A stretch of DNA of 13,774 nucleotides from Candidatus Omnitrophota bacterium. Its GTDB lineage: Bacteria; Omnitrophota; 4484-213. A program made the translations under genes and the position numbers. The stretch covers positions 1 to 13,774 of the forward strand of contig DAOWIN010000053.1 of assembly GCA_030640885.1 (NCBI GenBank), written 5' to 3'. The notes beneath the pieces were generated by a model. The model saw only the letters and a program-made list of their open reading frames with translations, had not been told where the DNA came from and did not search any database. Numbering within the stretch: position 1 is the stretch's first letter; every line of letters starts with the position of its first letter. Shown one piece after another: positions 1 through 6,382 of the stretch.

Positions 1-132
1 AGAAGACATCATACAGAAATAACGAAGCATAATGTAGCGGAAACAATTTATAGTGGAGTTGTTTGGTGCCCAACTGTAAATAATGGAACTTGGATAGCTA
101 GAAGAAACGGGAAGCCTTTTATAACGGGCAAT
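1..132 (+). other. C-terminal end of an intein inserted in NrdD
   Basis: This stretch is in frame with nrdD and ends just before the conserved NrdD SSQL block. It carries the two C-terminal intein blocks: block F as YSGVVWCPTV (codons 17-26) and block G as NGKPFITGN ending at Asn 130-132. The next residue, Ser at 133-135, is the +1 nucleophile. Two positions are unusual. Block F has Cys where most inteins have Asp, and the residue before the terminal Asn is Gly instead of His, with Thr before it. Gly at this place is known in a minority of active inteins. The N-terminal splice site, block B and any homing endonuclease domain lie outside the window, so splicing class and mobility cannot be read here. 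Confidence 0.88.
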
Positions 133-504
133 TCTAGCCAACTGGCCGTAAATTATACTGATGATATTTTTGAGGCTTTGGATTTACAAGATGATGTCCA
201 AATTTTATACACCGGTGGCACCGTCATCCACCTCTTTGCCGGTGAGCAGATTAAAGATTTTCAAACAGTCAAGGCATTAGTGCGCAAGGTCTGCGAAAAC
301 TATCACCTTCCTTATTTTACCCTTACTCCTACCTTTAGCGTTTGCCCTGCCCATGGCTATGTTGCCGGCGAGCATTATAAATGTCCCAAATGCGATATGA
401 GCTGTGAGGTCTACTCGCGGGTAGTGGGCTTTTTAAGACCGGTAGGGCAGTGGAACAAAGGTAAGAAAGAGGAATTTAAGCAGAGAAAGACATTTGCAAT
501 ATGA
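1..504 (+). CDS. nrdD: Anaerobic (class III) ribonucleoside-triphosphate reductase, C-terminal part, interrupted by an intein
   Basis: The frame is open from base 1 to the TGA at 502-504; the gene starts upstream of the window. NrdD reduces ribonucleoside triphosphates to deoxynucleotides without oxygen, using a glycyl radical. Codons from 133 on match the NrdD C-terminus: an SSQLAVNYTDDIFEALDLQD block, LYTGGTV, LPYFTLTPTFSVCP, then a zinc-site-like CPAHG...CPKC pair, and the glycyl-radical loop RVVGFLRP with the radical glycine codon at 427-429, about 25 residues before the end as usual for the family. The ending WNKGKKEEFKQRKTF is also typical. The first 44 codons do not belong to NrdD but to an intein (separate entry), so the mature enzyme needs protein splicing. 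The probable activase gene lies about 7.3 kb downstream. NrdD identity is secure; only its last 123 residues are visible. Confidence 0.95.
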   Translation, partial: RRHHTEITKHNVAETIYSGVVWCPTVNNGTWIARRNGKPFITGNSSQLAVNYTDDIFEALDLQDDVQILYTGGTVIHLFAGEQIKDFQTVKALVRKVCENYHLPYFTLTPTFSVCPAHGYVAGEHYKCPKCDMSCEVYSRVVGFLRPVGQWNKGKKEEFKQRKTFAI

Positions 505-1083
505 TGTTTTTGCTAACCAATCTAACTAATTTGGCAATAGTGATCTGCAACAGAAGTTCTTGACGATTAAGGTTTTAAAGGAATTTTGCATTCTTCACTC
601 CCGTGGTTTTTTCTTAACGCTAATAATAGCGTATAGCGTATAGAAAGATAAGAAATTATAAATTCCAAGGTTTTTATTCTTTACTATCCGCTAAACGCTA
701 TGTGCTATACGCTAAATTTGATGTCCGCTTAAAACGCAAAAATTCCGATTTTAACCTGAAACGCGAAAGTCCTAATTTAAATAAATATGTTTTATAAGAT
801 GAAGAAACAATTAGAAGAATTAAGAGAGTTGTTGGAACATATATCTATTTACGAGATGGTTGAACACAGAAAAACCAGCCCGGCGAAAAATTTTCTTTGG
901 GAAGGGTTCGGGAAGTTATAAAGAGATTAGAATCTGGTTTTAGATAAGGAGTTATTCAAACTCTCGTTCAAGAGATGTTGTTTAATTTGTGGGTTTCTGT
1001 CCGTATAAAAAGAATTAAGCAACATATTGCTTGGCGATTTTGTTTTCAGAAGTGTATTTAAAGAAAAAGGAGAATATCTAATT
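505..1083. other. Intergenic region without a convincing gene
   Basis: About 580 bases follow nrdD. I see no reading frame with a ribosome binding site and family-like sequence. The stretch contains the inverted heptamer clusters at 625-716 and an open frame of 44 codons at 787-921 that has no Shine-Dalgarno site. Frames downstream of 921 are broken by stops, so decayed coding sequence is possible but not shown. At its right edge (1067-1073) lies an AAGGAGA box followed by ATG at 1084, just before the insertion sequence. Confidence 0.6.
625..716. repeat. Inverted pair of 7-bp repeat clusters
   Basis: The left cluster at 625-645 reads AATAGCG, TATAGCG, TATAGAA. The right cluster at 689-716 reads CGCTAAA, CGCTATG, TGCTATA, CGCTAAA, i.e. 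the reverse complement of the same 7-bp motif. The two clusters face each other across 43 bases and could form an imperfect cruciform or RNA hairpin. The period of seven is the same as in the array at 11991-12126, though the motif is different. Confidence 0.7.
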
Positions 1084-1094
1084 ATGAAAACTAC

Positions 1095-1155
1095 TGTCCT
1101 GTGTCAAGACCTAATTAACCTTTTGGCTCTTTGAAATTGTTAAAGGATCTCCTGA
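1095..1155 (+). repeat. Left terminal inverted repeat of the IS
   Basis: It shares three blocks with the inverted right end: TGTNCTGT at the tip, TAATTAAC at 1112-1119 and GATCTCCTGA at 1146-1155, with mismatches and a few gaps between them. The last codons and stop of orfB lie inside this repeat. Confidence 0.65.
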
Positions 1156-2133
1156 TTTCCAATATTTTCTTCTTTGATTTAATTTCTCTAACTTTGCTAT
1201 TTGCCTTCTTTGCGAATAATCCTGATTTAGTTTGTAATAGACCTCTCGGGGTGTTCTGTATCCCAAAGATTGATGCAGTCTGTGATTGTTGTAGTAATCA
1301 AAGAAGTTAAGCAGGATCTCTCTTGCTTCCCGATGAGTTGAATAATCCTGACGGTAAAGGGCTTCGTATTTAGTAGTTTTGAATAAACGTTCTATTTTGC
1401 CGTTGGTTTCCGGGTGATGAGGGGAAGCAAATATCTGTTTGATATCAAGTAGATTCTTAAAGAACTCTCTTGCTTTTCTTGCTCTAAACTGCTTGCCATT
1501 ATCACTCAGAAGTTTGGGGCGTTGAGTGTCCTGCAAATTGGCTAAGAAGATTGCCTGATCAACAATTTGAAAGCATCTCTCCTTTTTCATGTCGGGGAAT
1601 AAATCCCATGCAAGCACAAAGCGAGAGTATTCGTCCAAAACAGCAATGAGATAGTAAAAGATAGTTTTGCCTTTTTCATTTACTCCACAGGGAATATAGG
1701 ATATATCAATATGCCATATTTCATTGGGAGATTGGGGCTGGTGCTTCCATTGAGCGGCTGCTTCTATGTTAAGAACAGACCTTGAACGGATAAGACCCTG
1801 CTCTTTGAGAATGCGATAGGTGAAGGATTCGGAAACAAAAATACCTTCATCGCGGAATATTTGATGAGCAAGGTTTCTGTGGTTTAAATGCGTGTATTCC
1901 CGGGCTTTCTTGATAACCATCTTTTCTTCTTCATCAAGATGTTTAGAAGGAATAGATTTGGGTATAGGGGGCTGGTCTACTAAACCAGCAAAACTTTTAT
2001 CTTCTATCTTGCGTATCCAACACCAAACTCTATGGGGCTTAATGCCAAATAGATTTAAGGTTTTCTTAAAACCTAAGCCACTATAGCGGGCTAACTGAAT
2101 GATTTCTAATTTCTCTTTGGGTATAAAACGCAT
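1111..2133 (-). CDS. IS3-type transposase OrfB (DDE catalytic domain)
   Basis: OrfB is the catalytic part of the transposase, which cuts and joins the IS ends. Of its 340 residues, the N-terminal part (about 1-90) looks like a helix-turn-helix/HTH_21 region. An integrase core (rve) follows, with the acidic triad in WHIDISYI, LLSDNGKQF and NGKIERLF; I count 36 residues between the second Asp and the Glu, close to the 35 of IS3. The ending HQSLGYRTPREVYY is typical of IS3-like and related transposases. The frame is open upstream of the ATG at 2133 as far as the A-rich slippery site at 2169-2175, so the functional protein is probably an OrfAB fusion of about 452 residues. OrfB alone lacks a clear Shine-Dalgarno site (AAGGAAAATTACCT precedes the ATG). 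An IS481-like relative is the main alternative. Confidence 0.9.
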   Translation of the reverse strand: MRFIPKEKLEIIQLARYSGLGFKKTLNLFGIKPHRVWCWIRKIEDKSFAGLVDQPPIPKSIPSKHLDEEEKMVIKKAREYTHLNHRNLAHQIFRDEGIFVSESFTYRILKEQGLIRSRSVLNIEAAAQWKHQPQSPNEIWHIDISYIPCGVNEKGKTIFYYLIAVLDEYSRFVLAWDLFPDMKKERCFQIVDQAIFLANLQDTQRPKLLSDNGKQFRARKAREFFKNLLDIKQIFASPHHPETNGKIERLFKTTKYEALYRQDYSTHREAREILLNFFDYYNNHRLHQSLGYRTPREVYYKLNQDYSQRRQIAKLEKLNQRRKYWKSGDPLTISKSQKVN

Positions 2134-2153
2134 AGGTAATTTTCCTTGGTGTT

Positions 2154-2468
2154 TTAAAAGGTATTGGTCTTTTTTTTTAAGACTGAGATCTCTTTAGTCT
2201 GTTCGAGCAGAAGTTCTTTGAGGTAATTTACTTCTTGTTTTAGATGTTCCTTTTCTGTGTCTTGGGTTTTATTCTTTCTGGGTTTTCTTTTTAAACCCTC
2301 TTGGGCAGATTTTAAGGCTTCTTGTGTCCAACGAACTAATTGCTGGATATAAATACCTTCTTGACGACAAAGCTCTGATTTGTTAATCCCGGGTTGCAGA
2401 GAAGCTAAGACAATCCTTAAACGCTCTTCAGGGTCATTGATTTTACGACAAAGCTTTTTAGATTCCAT
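2154..2468 (-). CDS. IS3-type transposase OrfA (DNA-binding, leucine-zipper)
   Basis: The 104-residue protein has an N-terminal helix-turn-helix (about 12-60, with ERLRIVLASL, KSELCRQEG and QQLVRWTQEAL) and a C-terminal coiled coil (about 70-100, LKQEVNYLKELLLEQ). This is the IS3 OrfA plan: recognition of the IS ends plus dimerisation. The start at 2468 is supported by AGGAGG (2474-2479 on the plus-strand scale) five bases upstream and by a promoter inside the right IS end. The last codons run through the A9 tract that allows a -1 shift into the orfB frame. Without the shift the protein ends at 2154-2156; OrfA proteins of IS3 elements commonly act as regulators of transposition. Confidence 0.88.
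   Translation of the reverse strand: MESKKLCRKINDPEERLRIVLASLQPGINKSELCRQEGIYIQQLVRWTQEALKSAQEGLKRKPRKNKTQDTEKEHLKQEVNYLKELLLEQTKEISVLKKKTNTF
2169..2175 (-). promoter_or_regulatory. Programmed -1 ribosomal frameshift site (A AAA AAG) of the IS
   Basis: Read on the minus strand in the orfA frame, codons TTA AAA AAA AAG end in the heptamer A AAA AAG, the classic slippery signal of IS3 elements. A -1 slip places the ribosome at GAC CAA TAC in the orfB frame, which is open from there through the OrfB start. The predicted fusion has 100 residues of OrfA and 352 residues in the OrfB frame. No strong downstream stimulatory stem was seen. Confidence 0.8.
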
Positions 2469-2473
2469 TGAGA

Positions 2474-2523
2474 CCTCCTTTTGGTTTTGGTTCTATTATA
2501 CCTCAGGAGATCTCAAATCTTAA
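2474..2523 (-). promoter_or_regulatory. Promoter and Shine-Dalgarno site of the IS transposase
   Basis: On the minus strand a TTAAGA box (2518-2523) lies 17 bases upstream of a perfect TATAAT (2495-2500), followed by AGGAGG (2474-2479) and the orfA ATG at 2468. The promoter overlaps the right terminal repeat, an arrangement that lets transposase bound to the end repress its own transcription. Confidence 0.6.
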
Positions 2524-2568
2524 CAAATTCTTAGGACTGAAAAGTTAATTAAGATTATAAACAGTACA
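2503..2568 (-). repeat. Right terminal inverted repeat of the IS
   Basis: This is the partner of the left end at 1095-1155. The tip is ACAGTACA (2561-2568), with the inverted TAATTAAC block at 2544-2551 and the inverted GATCTCCTGA block at 2503-2512. The outer base is a CA terminus as in IS3 elements. Confidence 0.65.
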
Positions 2569-2675
2569 GCGTTTTGCATATTTGAGCTACATTATATGAA
2601 ATTCTAAACCTACATCTTGGAAAAGGCGAAATTTTTAAAGGTCGAAGTTTGAACCATTTAAGGAGGTAATAAATT

Positions 2676-3533
2676 ATGATGAAAATAAACAGAGAAAACT
2701 TAGGAATATTGCTATTTTCGGGAACGCTGATACTCGCAGTTGTGTTGATTATAGGTTGGACGAATAGATTAGGAGAAGCAGAATTATCTGGATCTTATGA
2801 AATTACAAAAGGTGAGGGAACTTCTACCAATGCTTATATAGCTTACTGCAAGGCTTTGAATAAGGGAGACATGAAAGAGGTAAAGAGACATCTTGCTAAA
2901 AGTATGGTTGAGCAAATGGAACAAAGCGGAATGGAAGATACGAAAATTTTAGAGATGATACAGTCAATGGCGCCAAAGGAAGTAAAAATTATAGATGAAA
3001 AGATGGAGAATAATAATGCAATTCTTGTCGCTACAGGAGGTTTTGGTTCCCAAGAGGGAACGATTAAAATGATAAAAGAAAATGGAGAATGGAAGCTATT
3101 GCATGAGAGCTGGGAGTTGGTGAAAGGGTATCCGTTACCATTGGAAAGTTCGCCATCAAGTGGAAAAGTAGACATTGCTGCAGTTGATATAGTATTTGTC
3201 CAAAAAGGAAAAGATAATGCAGATTTGAAAGCAATTGTCAAAAACAACGGGGAAACAACCATCCTACAAGCATTTTATAGTTTTTCAGTCAATGAAGCAG
3301 AAGAATACGGAGGTCTTCCTGTATACAATTTTAAGCCGGGAGAAGAATTAGAGCTTGATCTCAGTCATGCTTACTCCAATTATTACAATCTTTACTATAA
3401 ATACAAAACTGACAGAGATATTCAGAAGCCGTTTAAACTCAAGATGGTGCTGGCATTAGATCCCAAGGATGAATTGAAAGAATTTGATGAAGGGAATAAC
3501 AAAATTACTAAAACGTTCTATATACAAAATTAG
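2676..3533 (+). CDS. Membrane-anchored DUF4878-like / CARDB-like protein of unknown function
   Basis: The 285-residue protein has a hydrophobic segment at about 9-28 (GILLFSGTLILAVVLIIG) that is probably an uncleaved anchor, leaving the rest outside the cytoplasm. Residues about 50-146 resemble a DUF4878/SnoaL-like fold: AYIAYCKALNKGDMKEVKRHLAKSM opens it and an EGTIKMIKENGEWKLLHESW strand pair closes it. Residues about 165-283 resemble a CARDB adhesion-type beta domain (VDIAAVDIVF, AIVKNNGE, FKPGEELELDL, EFDEGNNKITKTFYI; the DE-GNN near the end is characteristic). The start is supported by AGGAGG at 2661-2666, nine bases upstream. It stands alone next to the IS, with about 200 bases to the next gene. 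Domain calls rest on pattern recognition; no specific role can be named. Confidence 0.8.
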   Translation: MMKINRENLGILLFSGTLILAVVLIIGWTNRLGEAELSGSYEITKGEGTSTNAYIAYCKALNKGDMKEVKRHLAKSMVEQMEQSGMEDTKILEMIQSMAPKEVKIIDEKMENNNAILVATGGFGSQEGTIKMIKENGEWKLLHESWELVKGYPLPLESSPSSGKVDIAAVDIVFVQKGKDNADLKAIVKNNGETTILQAFYSFSVNEAEEYGGLPVYNFKPGEELELDLSHAYSNYYNLYYKYKTDRDIQKPFKLKMVLALDPKDELKEFDEGNNKITKTFYIQN

Positions 3534-3729
3534 CCTGTGTGCTTTGGGCGAGGTAAGAAAAATAAAGCAAACAAGACTCAAAAGATTTCGTTGAGGTTTG
3601 AAATTTTGCGTCGTTTCATTATCAAATCCTCAAAATGACAAAAAGAATTATTCTGTAAAAGGTTGAAGTTTTGTTCGCATAAAAAGAGTTATAACAAAAT
3701 ATTCCCTCAAAACAGTTTAGGAATAAATT
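3534..3729. other. Intergenic hairpin region
   Basis: TTGAGGTTTGA at 3591-3601 pairs with TCAAATCCTCAA at 3622-3633 (11 base pairs with one bulged base and a 20-base loop). No T-tract follows on either strand, so a simple Rho-independent terminator is not supported. The AGGA box at 3719-3722 belongs to the next gene. No gene was seen in this gap. Confidence 0.45.
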
Positions 3730-4359
3730 ATGGCAAAAACTAAGCCTTTTGATGAGTATGCATCTCAATACGAAGATTGGTTTGAGAGGAACAAATTTGC
3801 TTTTGAATCAGAGCTTCAGGCGATAAGGGAGCAATTGCCAAAAAGTAATAATGGTATTGAAATTGGCGTGGGAAGCGGTCGATTTGCAGCACCATTGGGC
3901 ATTAAAATTGGGGTTGAACCATCAAGGAAAATGAGGGAGGCCGCTCAGAAAAGAGGCATTGAGGTCATTGATGGTATAGCCGAAAATCTTCCTTTTGATG
4001 ATTCACAGTTTGATTTTGCGTTGATGACAACTACTATCTGCTTTGTGGATAATGTAGAGACATCTTTCCAAGAAGCATATCGGGTATTAAAACCTGGCGG
4101 GTTTTTGCTCATTGGATTTGTTGATAGCGAAAGCCCTGTTGGAAGATTATATCAGCAACATAAGGAAGAGAGTGTGTTTTACAAGTTCGCCACTTTCTAT
4201 ACAGCGAATGAGGTTATCTCTAACCTAAAAAAAACAGGTTTCAGAAATTTCAATTTCACTCAAACAATTTTCCATAATTTGGCTGAGATAAGAGACATTG
4301 AGCCAATAAAAGAAGGTTATGGCGAAGGATCATTTGTCGTGATTAGGGCAATAAAATGA
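3730..4359 (+). CDS. Class I SAM-dependent methyltransferase (Methyltransf_11 type)
   Basis: The 209-residue protein has the order of motifs of small-molecule class I methyltransferases: motif I EIGVGSGRF (44-52), the acidic-loop strand GVEPS (61-65), AENLPFDDSQFDFALM (84-99, motifs II/III) and RVLKPGGFLLIGF (118-130). These bind S-adenosylmethionine. The C-terminal part, which would select the substrate, is not recognised. The start has AGGA at 3719-3722, seven bases upstream. Only 21 bases separate it from the DNA methyltransferase gene, so the two may share a transcript, but it lacks the SPPY/NPPY signature of DNA methyltransferases and need not belong to the restriction system. The substrate is unknown. 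Confidence 0.85.
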   Translation: MAKTKPFDEYASQYEDWFERNKFAFESELQAIREQLPKSNNGIEIGVGSGRFAAPLGIKIGVEPSRKMREAAQKRGIEVIDGIAENLPFDDSQFDFALMTTTICFVDNVETSFQEAYRVLKPGGFLLIGFVDSESPVGRLYQQHKEESVFYKFATFYTANEVISNLKKTGFRNFNFTQTIFHNLAEIRDIEPIKEGYGEGSFVVIRAIK

Positions 4360-4380
4360 GATGATAGAAATTTTTTATTT

Positions 4381-5235
4381 ATGAACATTAAAGATATTAA
4401 ATGCAAAATTAAAGTTATTATCGGTGATAGCAGGAAAATGGACGAAGTTAAAGACAATAGCGTTCATCTTGTTATTACTTCTCCGCCTTACTTTAACGCT
4501 AAAAATTACAGCGATGATTATTCGGGAAGAGATCTTGGCAATATTGATGATTACGAATTATGGAAAAAGGAAATAAGAAAGGTTTGGCAAGAATGTTTTC
4601 GCGTTTTGCAACCGGGCAGAAGACTATTTATCAATATAATGAATTTGCCCTTATCTAATAAAGCAAATAATGGCAATGGATTTAAAACGCTCAATATTGT
4701 CGGGCATACAATTGACATATGCGTGGATATGGGATTTATTTTCAAAAGGGAAATAATTTGGCACAAAACAAACGGAGTAAAAGCACATTTTGGAACTTAT
4801 CCTTACCCCGGGGGTATTTTAATAAATAATATGCATGAGCAAATACTGGAATTTGAAAAACCAAATGGCAATGGTTCAAAATATAAGCATCTTTCGAGAG
4901 AAATCAAAGAAGCATCAAAATTGACTAAGGATTTTTGGCTAAGCTTAAAAAATTCCGATGTATGGGTTATGAAGCCCTACAAAAGCGGGACAAGGGAACA
5001 TTTGGCGCCATTTCCCCCTGAATTACCGACAAGATTAATAAAAGCCTATTCATACATAACGGAAACAGTGTTAGATCCTTTTGGCGGAATGGGAACTACT
5101 GCTAAAGCTGCTTTGCAGGAAAAAAGAAATTCTATAATTTACGAAGTCAACAAAAACTTTCTGCCTTTAATCAAAAAGAACATTAGCGATAGTCTATTTG
5201 ATAAGGCAAAGATAGAAACAATTATTAAAAAATAA
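4381..5235 (+). CDS. Beta-type DNA methyltransferase (probable N4-cytosine) of a type II R-M system
   Basis: The enzyme should transfer a methyl group from SAM to an exocyclic amino group in DNA. Catalytic motif IV is VITSPPYF (31-38) near the N-terminus and the SAM-binding motif I is LDPFGGMGTT (231-240) near the C-terminus; this circular order is the beta class. SPPY rather than DPPY favours N4-cytosine over N6-adenine. Other family marks are RVLQPGRRLFINI (74-86), a hydrophobic IIWHKTNG (125-132) and HLAPFPPELPTRLI (207-220). The target-recognition part lies between motif IV and motif I, about 95-200. Length (284 residues) is normal for the class. No good Shine-Dalgarno site precedes the ATG. 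The endonuclease candidate starts 4 bases after its stop. The recognition sequence cannot be read from the protein. Confidence 0.9.
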   Translation: MNIKDIKCKIKVIIGDSRKMDEVKDNSVHLVITSPPYFNAKNYSDDYSGRDLGNIDDYELWKKEIRKVWQECFRVLQPGRRLFINIMNLPLSNKANNGNGFKTLNIVGHTIDICVDMGFIFKREIIWHKTNGVKAHFGTYPYPGGILINNMHEQILEFEKPNGNGSKYKHLSREIKEASKLTKDFWLSLKNSDVWVMKPYKSGTREHLAPFPPELPTRLIKAYSYITETVLDPFGGMGTTAKAALQEKRNSIIYEVNKNFLPLIKKNISDSLFDKAKIETIIKK

Positions 5236-5239
5236 AGCT

Positions 5240-6349
5240 ATGGATGCTAAAACAACTTATGCTCAATCAAGCGACATCAAATCTCGGACTTATTTAGAAT
5301 ACCGCAGAGATATGAAAAAGAAAGCAATCGCCGAATTGGAAATTCTGGGATGGTTGCAAAAGAAGCTTGCGAGTATTTATAAAAATAAACAAGTTATCGT
5401 TTCAAAATCTGGTGGTGATTCTTTTTTGTGGTTTTTAAGAAAGGGTGGGATTACAAGGAAACCTGATTTTGAAGCTAAAATAAATAATGAAAAGCATTAT
5501 TTTGAATTTCAATATGCCGATAGAGACGACTTGGATTTTTATGACTTTAAGGTTTCTAAAGTTGGCAAAAAAGTTAAAAGCGGCAGAATTCCGCATATTG
5601 ATAAAAGATTTGTCTATATCCTTAAACCAACATTAGAATATGCTATTTTTGAACCAGCATGGATTATCAAAAATGGAGAATATGGAATGGTTCCTGCTTG
5701 GAGAAGTTATGCGTATAGGGTGCCTAAAAGTAAATTTAAAAGAATTCTAAAGGAAGATAGTTCTTTGAAAAGAATTTGTGAAATAATAGATGTAAAAAAT
5801 TGTATTCTGAATTATCAACATCAATTAGTAGATATTACCAAAAATAATTTATCTTATTTGCTGCAAAAAGTGGTGGATGAAGAAAGAATTGTCCAAATCA
5901 TTCCTAATGACTTAGAAAGCTTTTTCCAAATCTGTTTTTTGCTAAATAATCTAAACAAATCGCCAGTGAATGCCAATTTATGGCTAATTTATCTACTGAG
6001 TTATATTTCGGAACAAAATACAACTGAAGATTTGTTTAAAATTTTATACTGCGTTGATTTTCTATACTCTAAATCAGAATTAAAGAAAAATGAATTAGAT
6101 AAATTAACCGACGGAGTATTAAAATGCAAAGACTCAATAAAGAAATTTGAGCAAAAAGAGGGTACATTTAAATCCTCACTTAAATTATCACCAAAAGATG
6201 AAATTAGATACGCCCTATTTTCAATAAATTTATTAGAAGACTTAACCCAAGATATAATACACTATTACGGAGTGAACAAACTAAAACCGCTCCAAAAAAT
6301 TTATCAATCAGTAAATTACATTGATAAGGTATTTGAAAATATAAAATAA
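5240..6349 (+). CDS. Probable type II restriction endonuclease (PD-(D/E)xK fold, ExQ variant)
   Basis: I do not recognise a named family. The case for an endonuclease is position and motif. The gene starts 4 bases after the SPPY methyltransferase stop, as R and M genes commonly do. Residues 73-92 (RKPDFEAKINNEKHYFEFQY) read as a beta hairpin with PD at 75-76 and E89-x-Q91 after 12 residues, the spacing of a PD-(D/E)xK site with Gln in place of Lys, as known in BglII. An alternative reading uses Asp60 with E78-x-K80. The C-terminal half (about 190-369) is helical and Lys-rich without recognisable motifs. The gene is very AT-rich: the row 5761-5820 has 12 G/C of 60, against 25 of 60 at 12541-12600 in gcvPA, which suggests foreign origin. 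It has no strong Shine-Dalgarno site, so translational coupling to the methyltransferase is likely. Confidence 0.7.
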   Translation: MDAKTTYAQSSDIKSRTYLEYRRDMKKKAIAELEILGWLQKKLASIYKNKQVIVSKSGGDSFLWFLRKGGITRKPDFEAKINNEKHYFEFQYADRDDLDFYDFKVSKVGKKVKSGRIPHIDKRFVYILKPTLEYAIFEPAWIIKNGEYGMVPAWRSYAYRVPKSKFKRILKEDSSLKRICEIIDVKNCILNYQHQLVDITKNNLSYLLQKVVDEERIVQIIPNDLESFFQICFLLNNLNKSPVNANLWLIYLLSYISEQNTTEDLFKILYCVDFLYSKSELKKNELDKLTDGVLKCKDSIKKFEQKEGTFKSSLKLSPKDEIRYALFSINLLEDLTQDIIHYYGVNKLKPLQKIYQSVNYIDKVFENIK

Positions 6350-6365
6350 CCACAAAAGCAAAAAC

Positions 6366-6372
6366 AAGGAGG
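6366..6372 (+). promoter_or_regulatory. Strong Shine-Dalgarno site before the flavoprotein gene
   Basis: AAGGAGG lies 10 bases before the ATG at 6383 and fixes that start over the out-of-frame ATG at 6375. It marks the return from the poorly signalled R-M genes to well-signalled core genes. No promoter could be picked out in the 33-base gap. Confidence 0.7.
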
Positions 6373-6382
6373 AAATGAAACT

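Larger units (their letters stand above)
1095..2568 (-). mobile_element. IS3-family-type insertion sequence, about 1.47 kb
   Basis: The element carries orfA (2154-2468) and orfB (1111-2133) on the minus strand, joined by a -1 frameshift signal, the standard layout of IS3-family elements. The ends were placed by imperfect terminal inverted repeats: TGTCCTGT at 1095-1102 faces ACAGTACA at 2561-2568, followed inward by shared TAATTAAC (1112-1119 and, inverted, 2544-2551) and GATCTCCTGA (1146-1155 and 2503-2512). TG...CA termini also fit IS3. No clear target duplication is seen beside these ends, so the boundaries may be off by some bases, or the duplication has decayed. Both frames and the frameshift box are intact, so the copy may still be active. 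Confidence 0.82.

Noticed and set aside
178..504. Separate small gene beginning at the TTG at 178
   Set aside because: The frame is open upstream to base 1 and continues the NrdD C-extein, so 178 is an internal Leu codon.
787..921. Open frame of 44 codons beginning MFYKMKKQLEELRELL
   Set aside because: It has a coiled-coil-like start but no Shine-Dalgarno site, no recognisable family and no support from neighbours. Nearby frames contain stops, so it may be decayed sequence or chance.
1091..2572. Target-site duplication flanking the IS
   Set aside because: The bases outside the proposed ends (CTAC on the left, GCGT on the right) do not match, so none was annotated.
3730..4359. Assignment of the small methyltransferase to the restriction system
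   Set aside because: It lacks SPPY/NPPY and a target-recognition domain and resembles small-molecule methyltransferases. Closeness alone is not enough.
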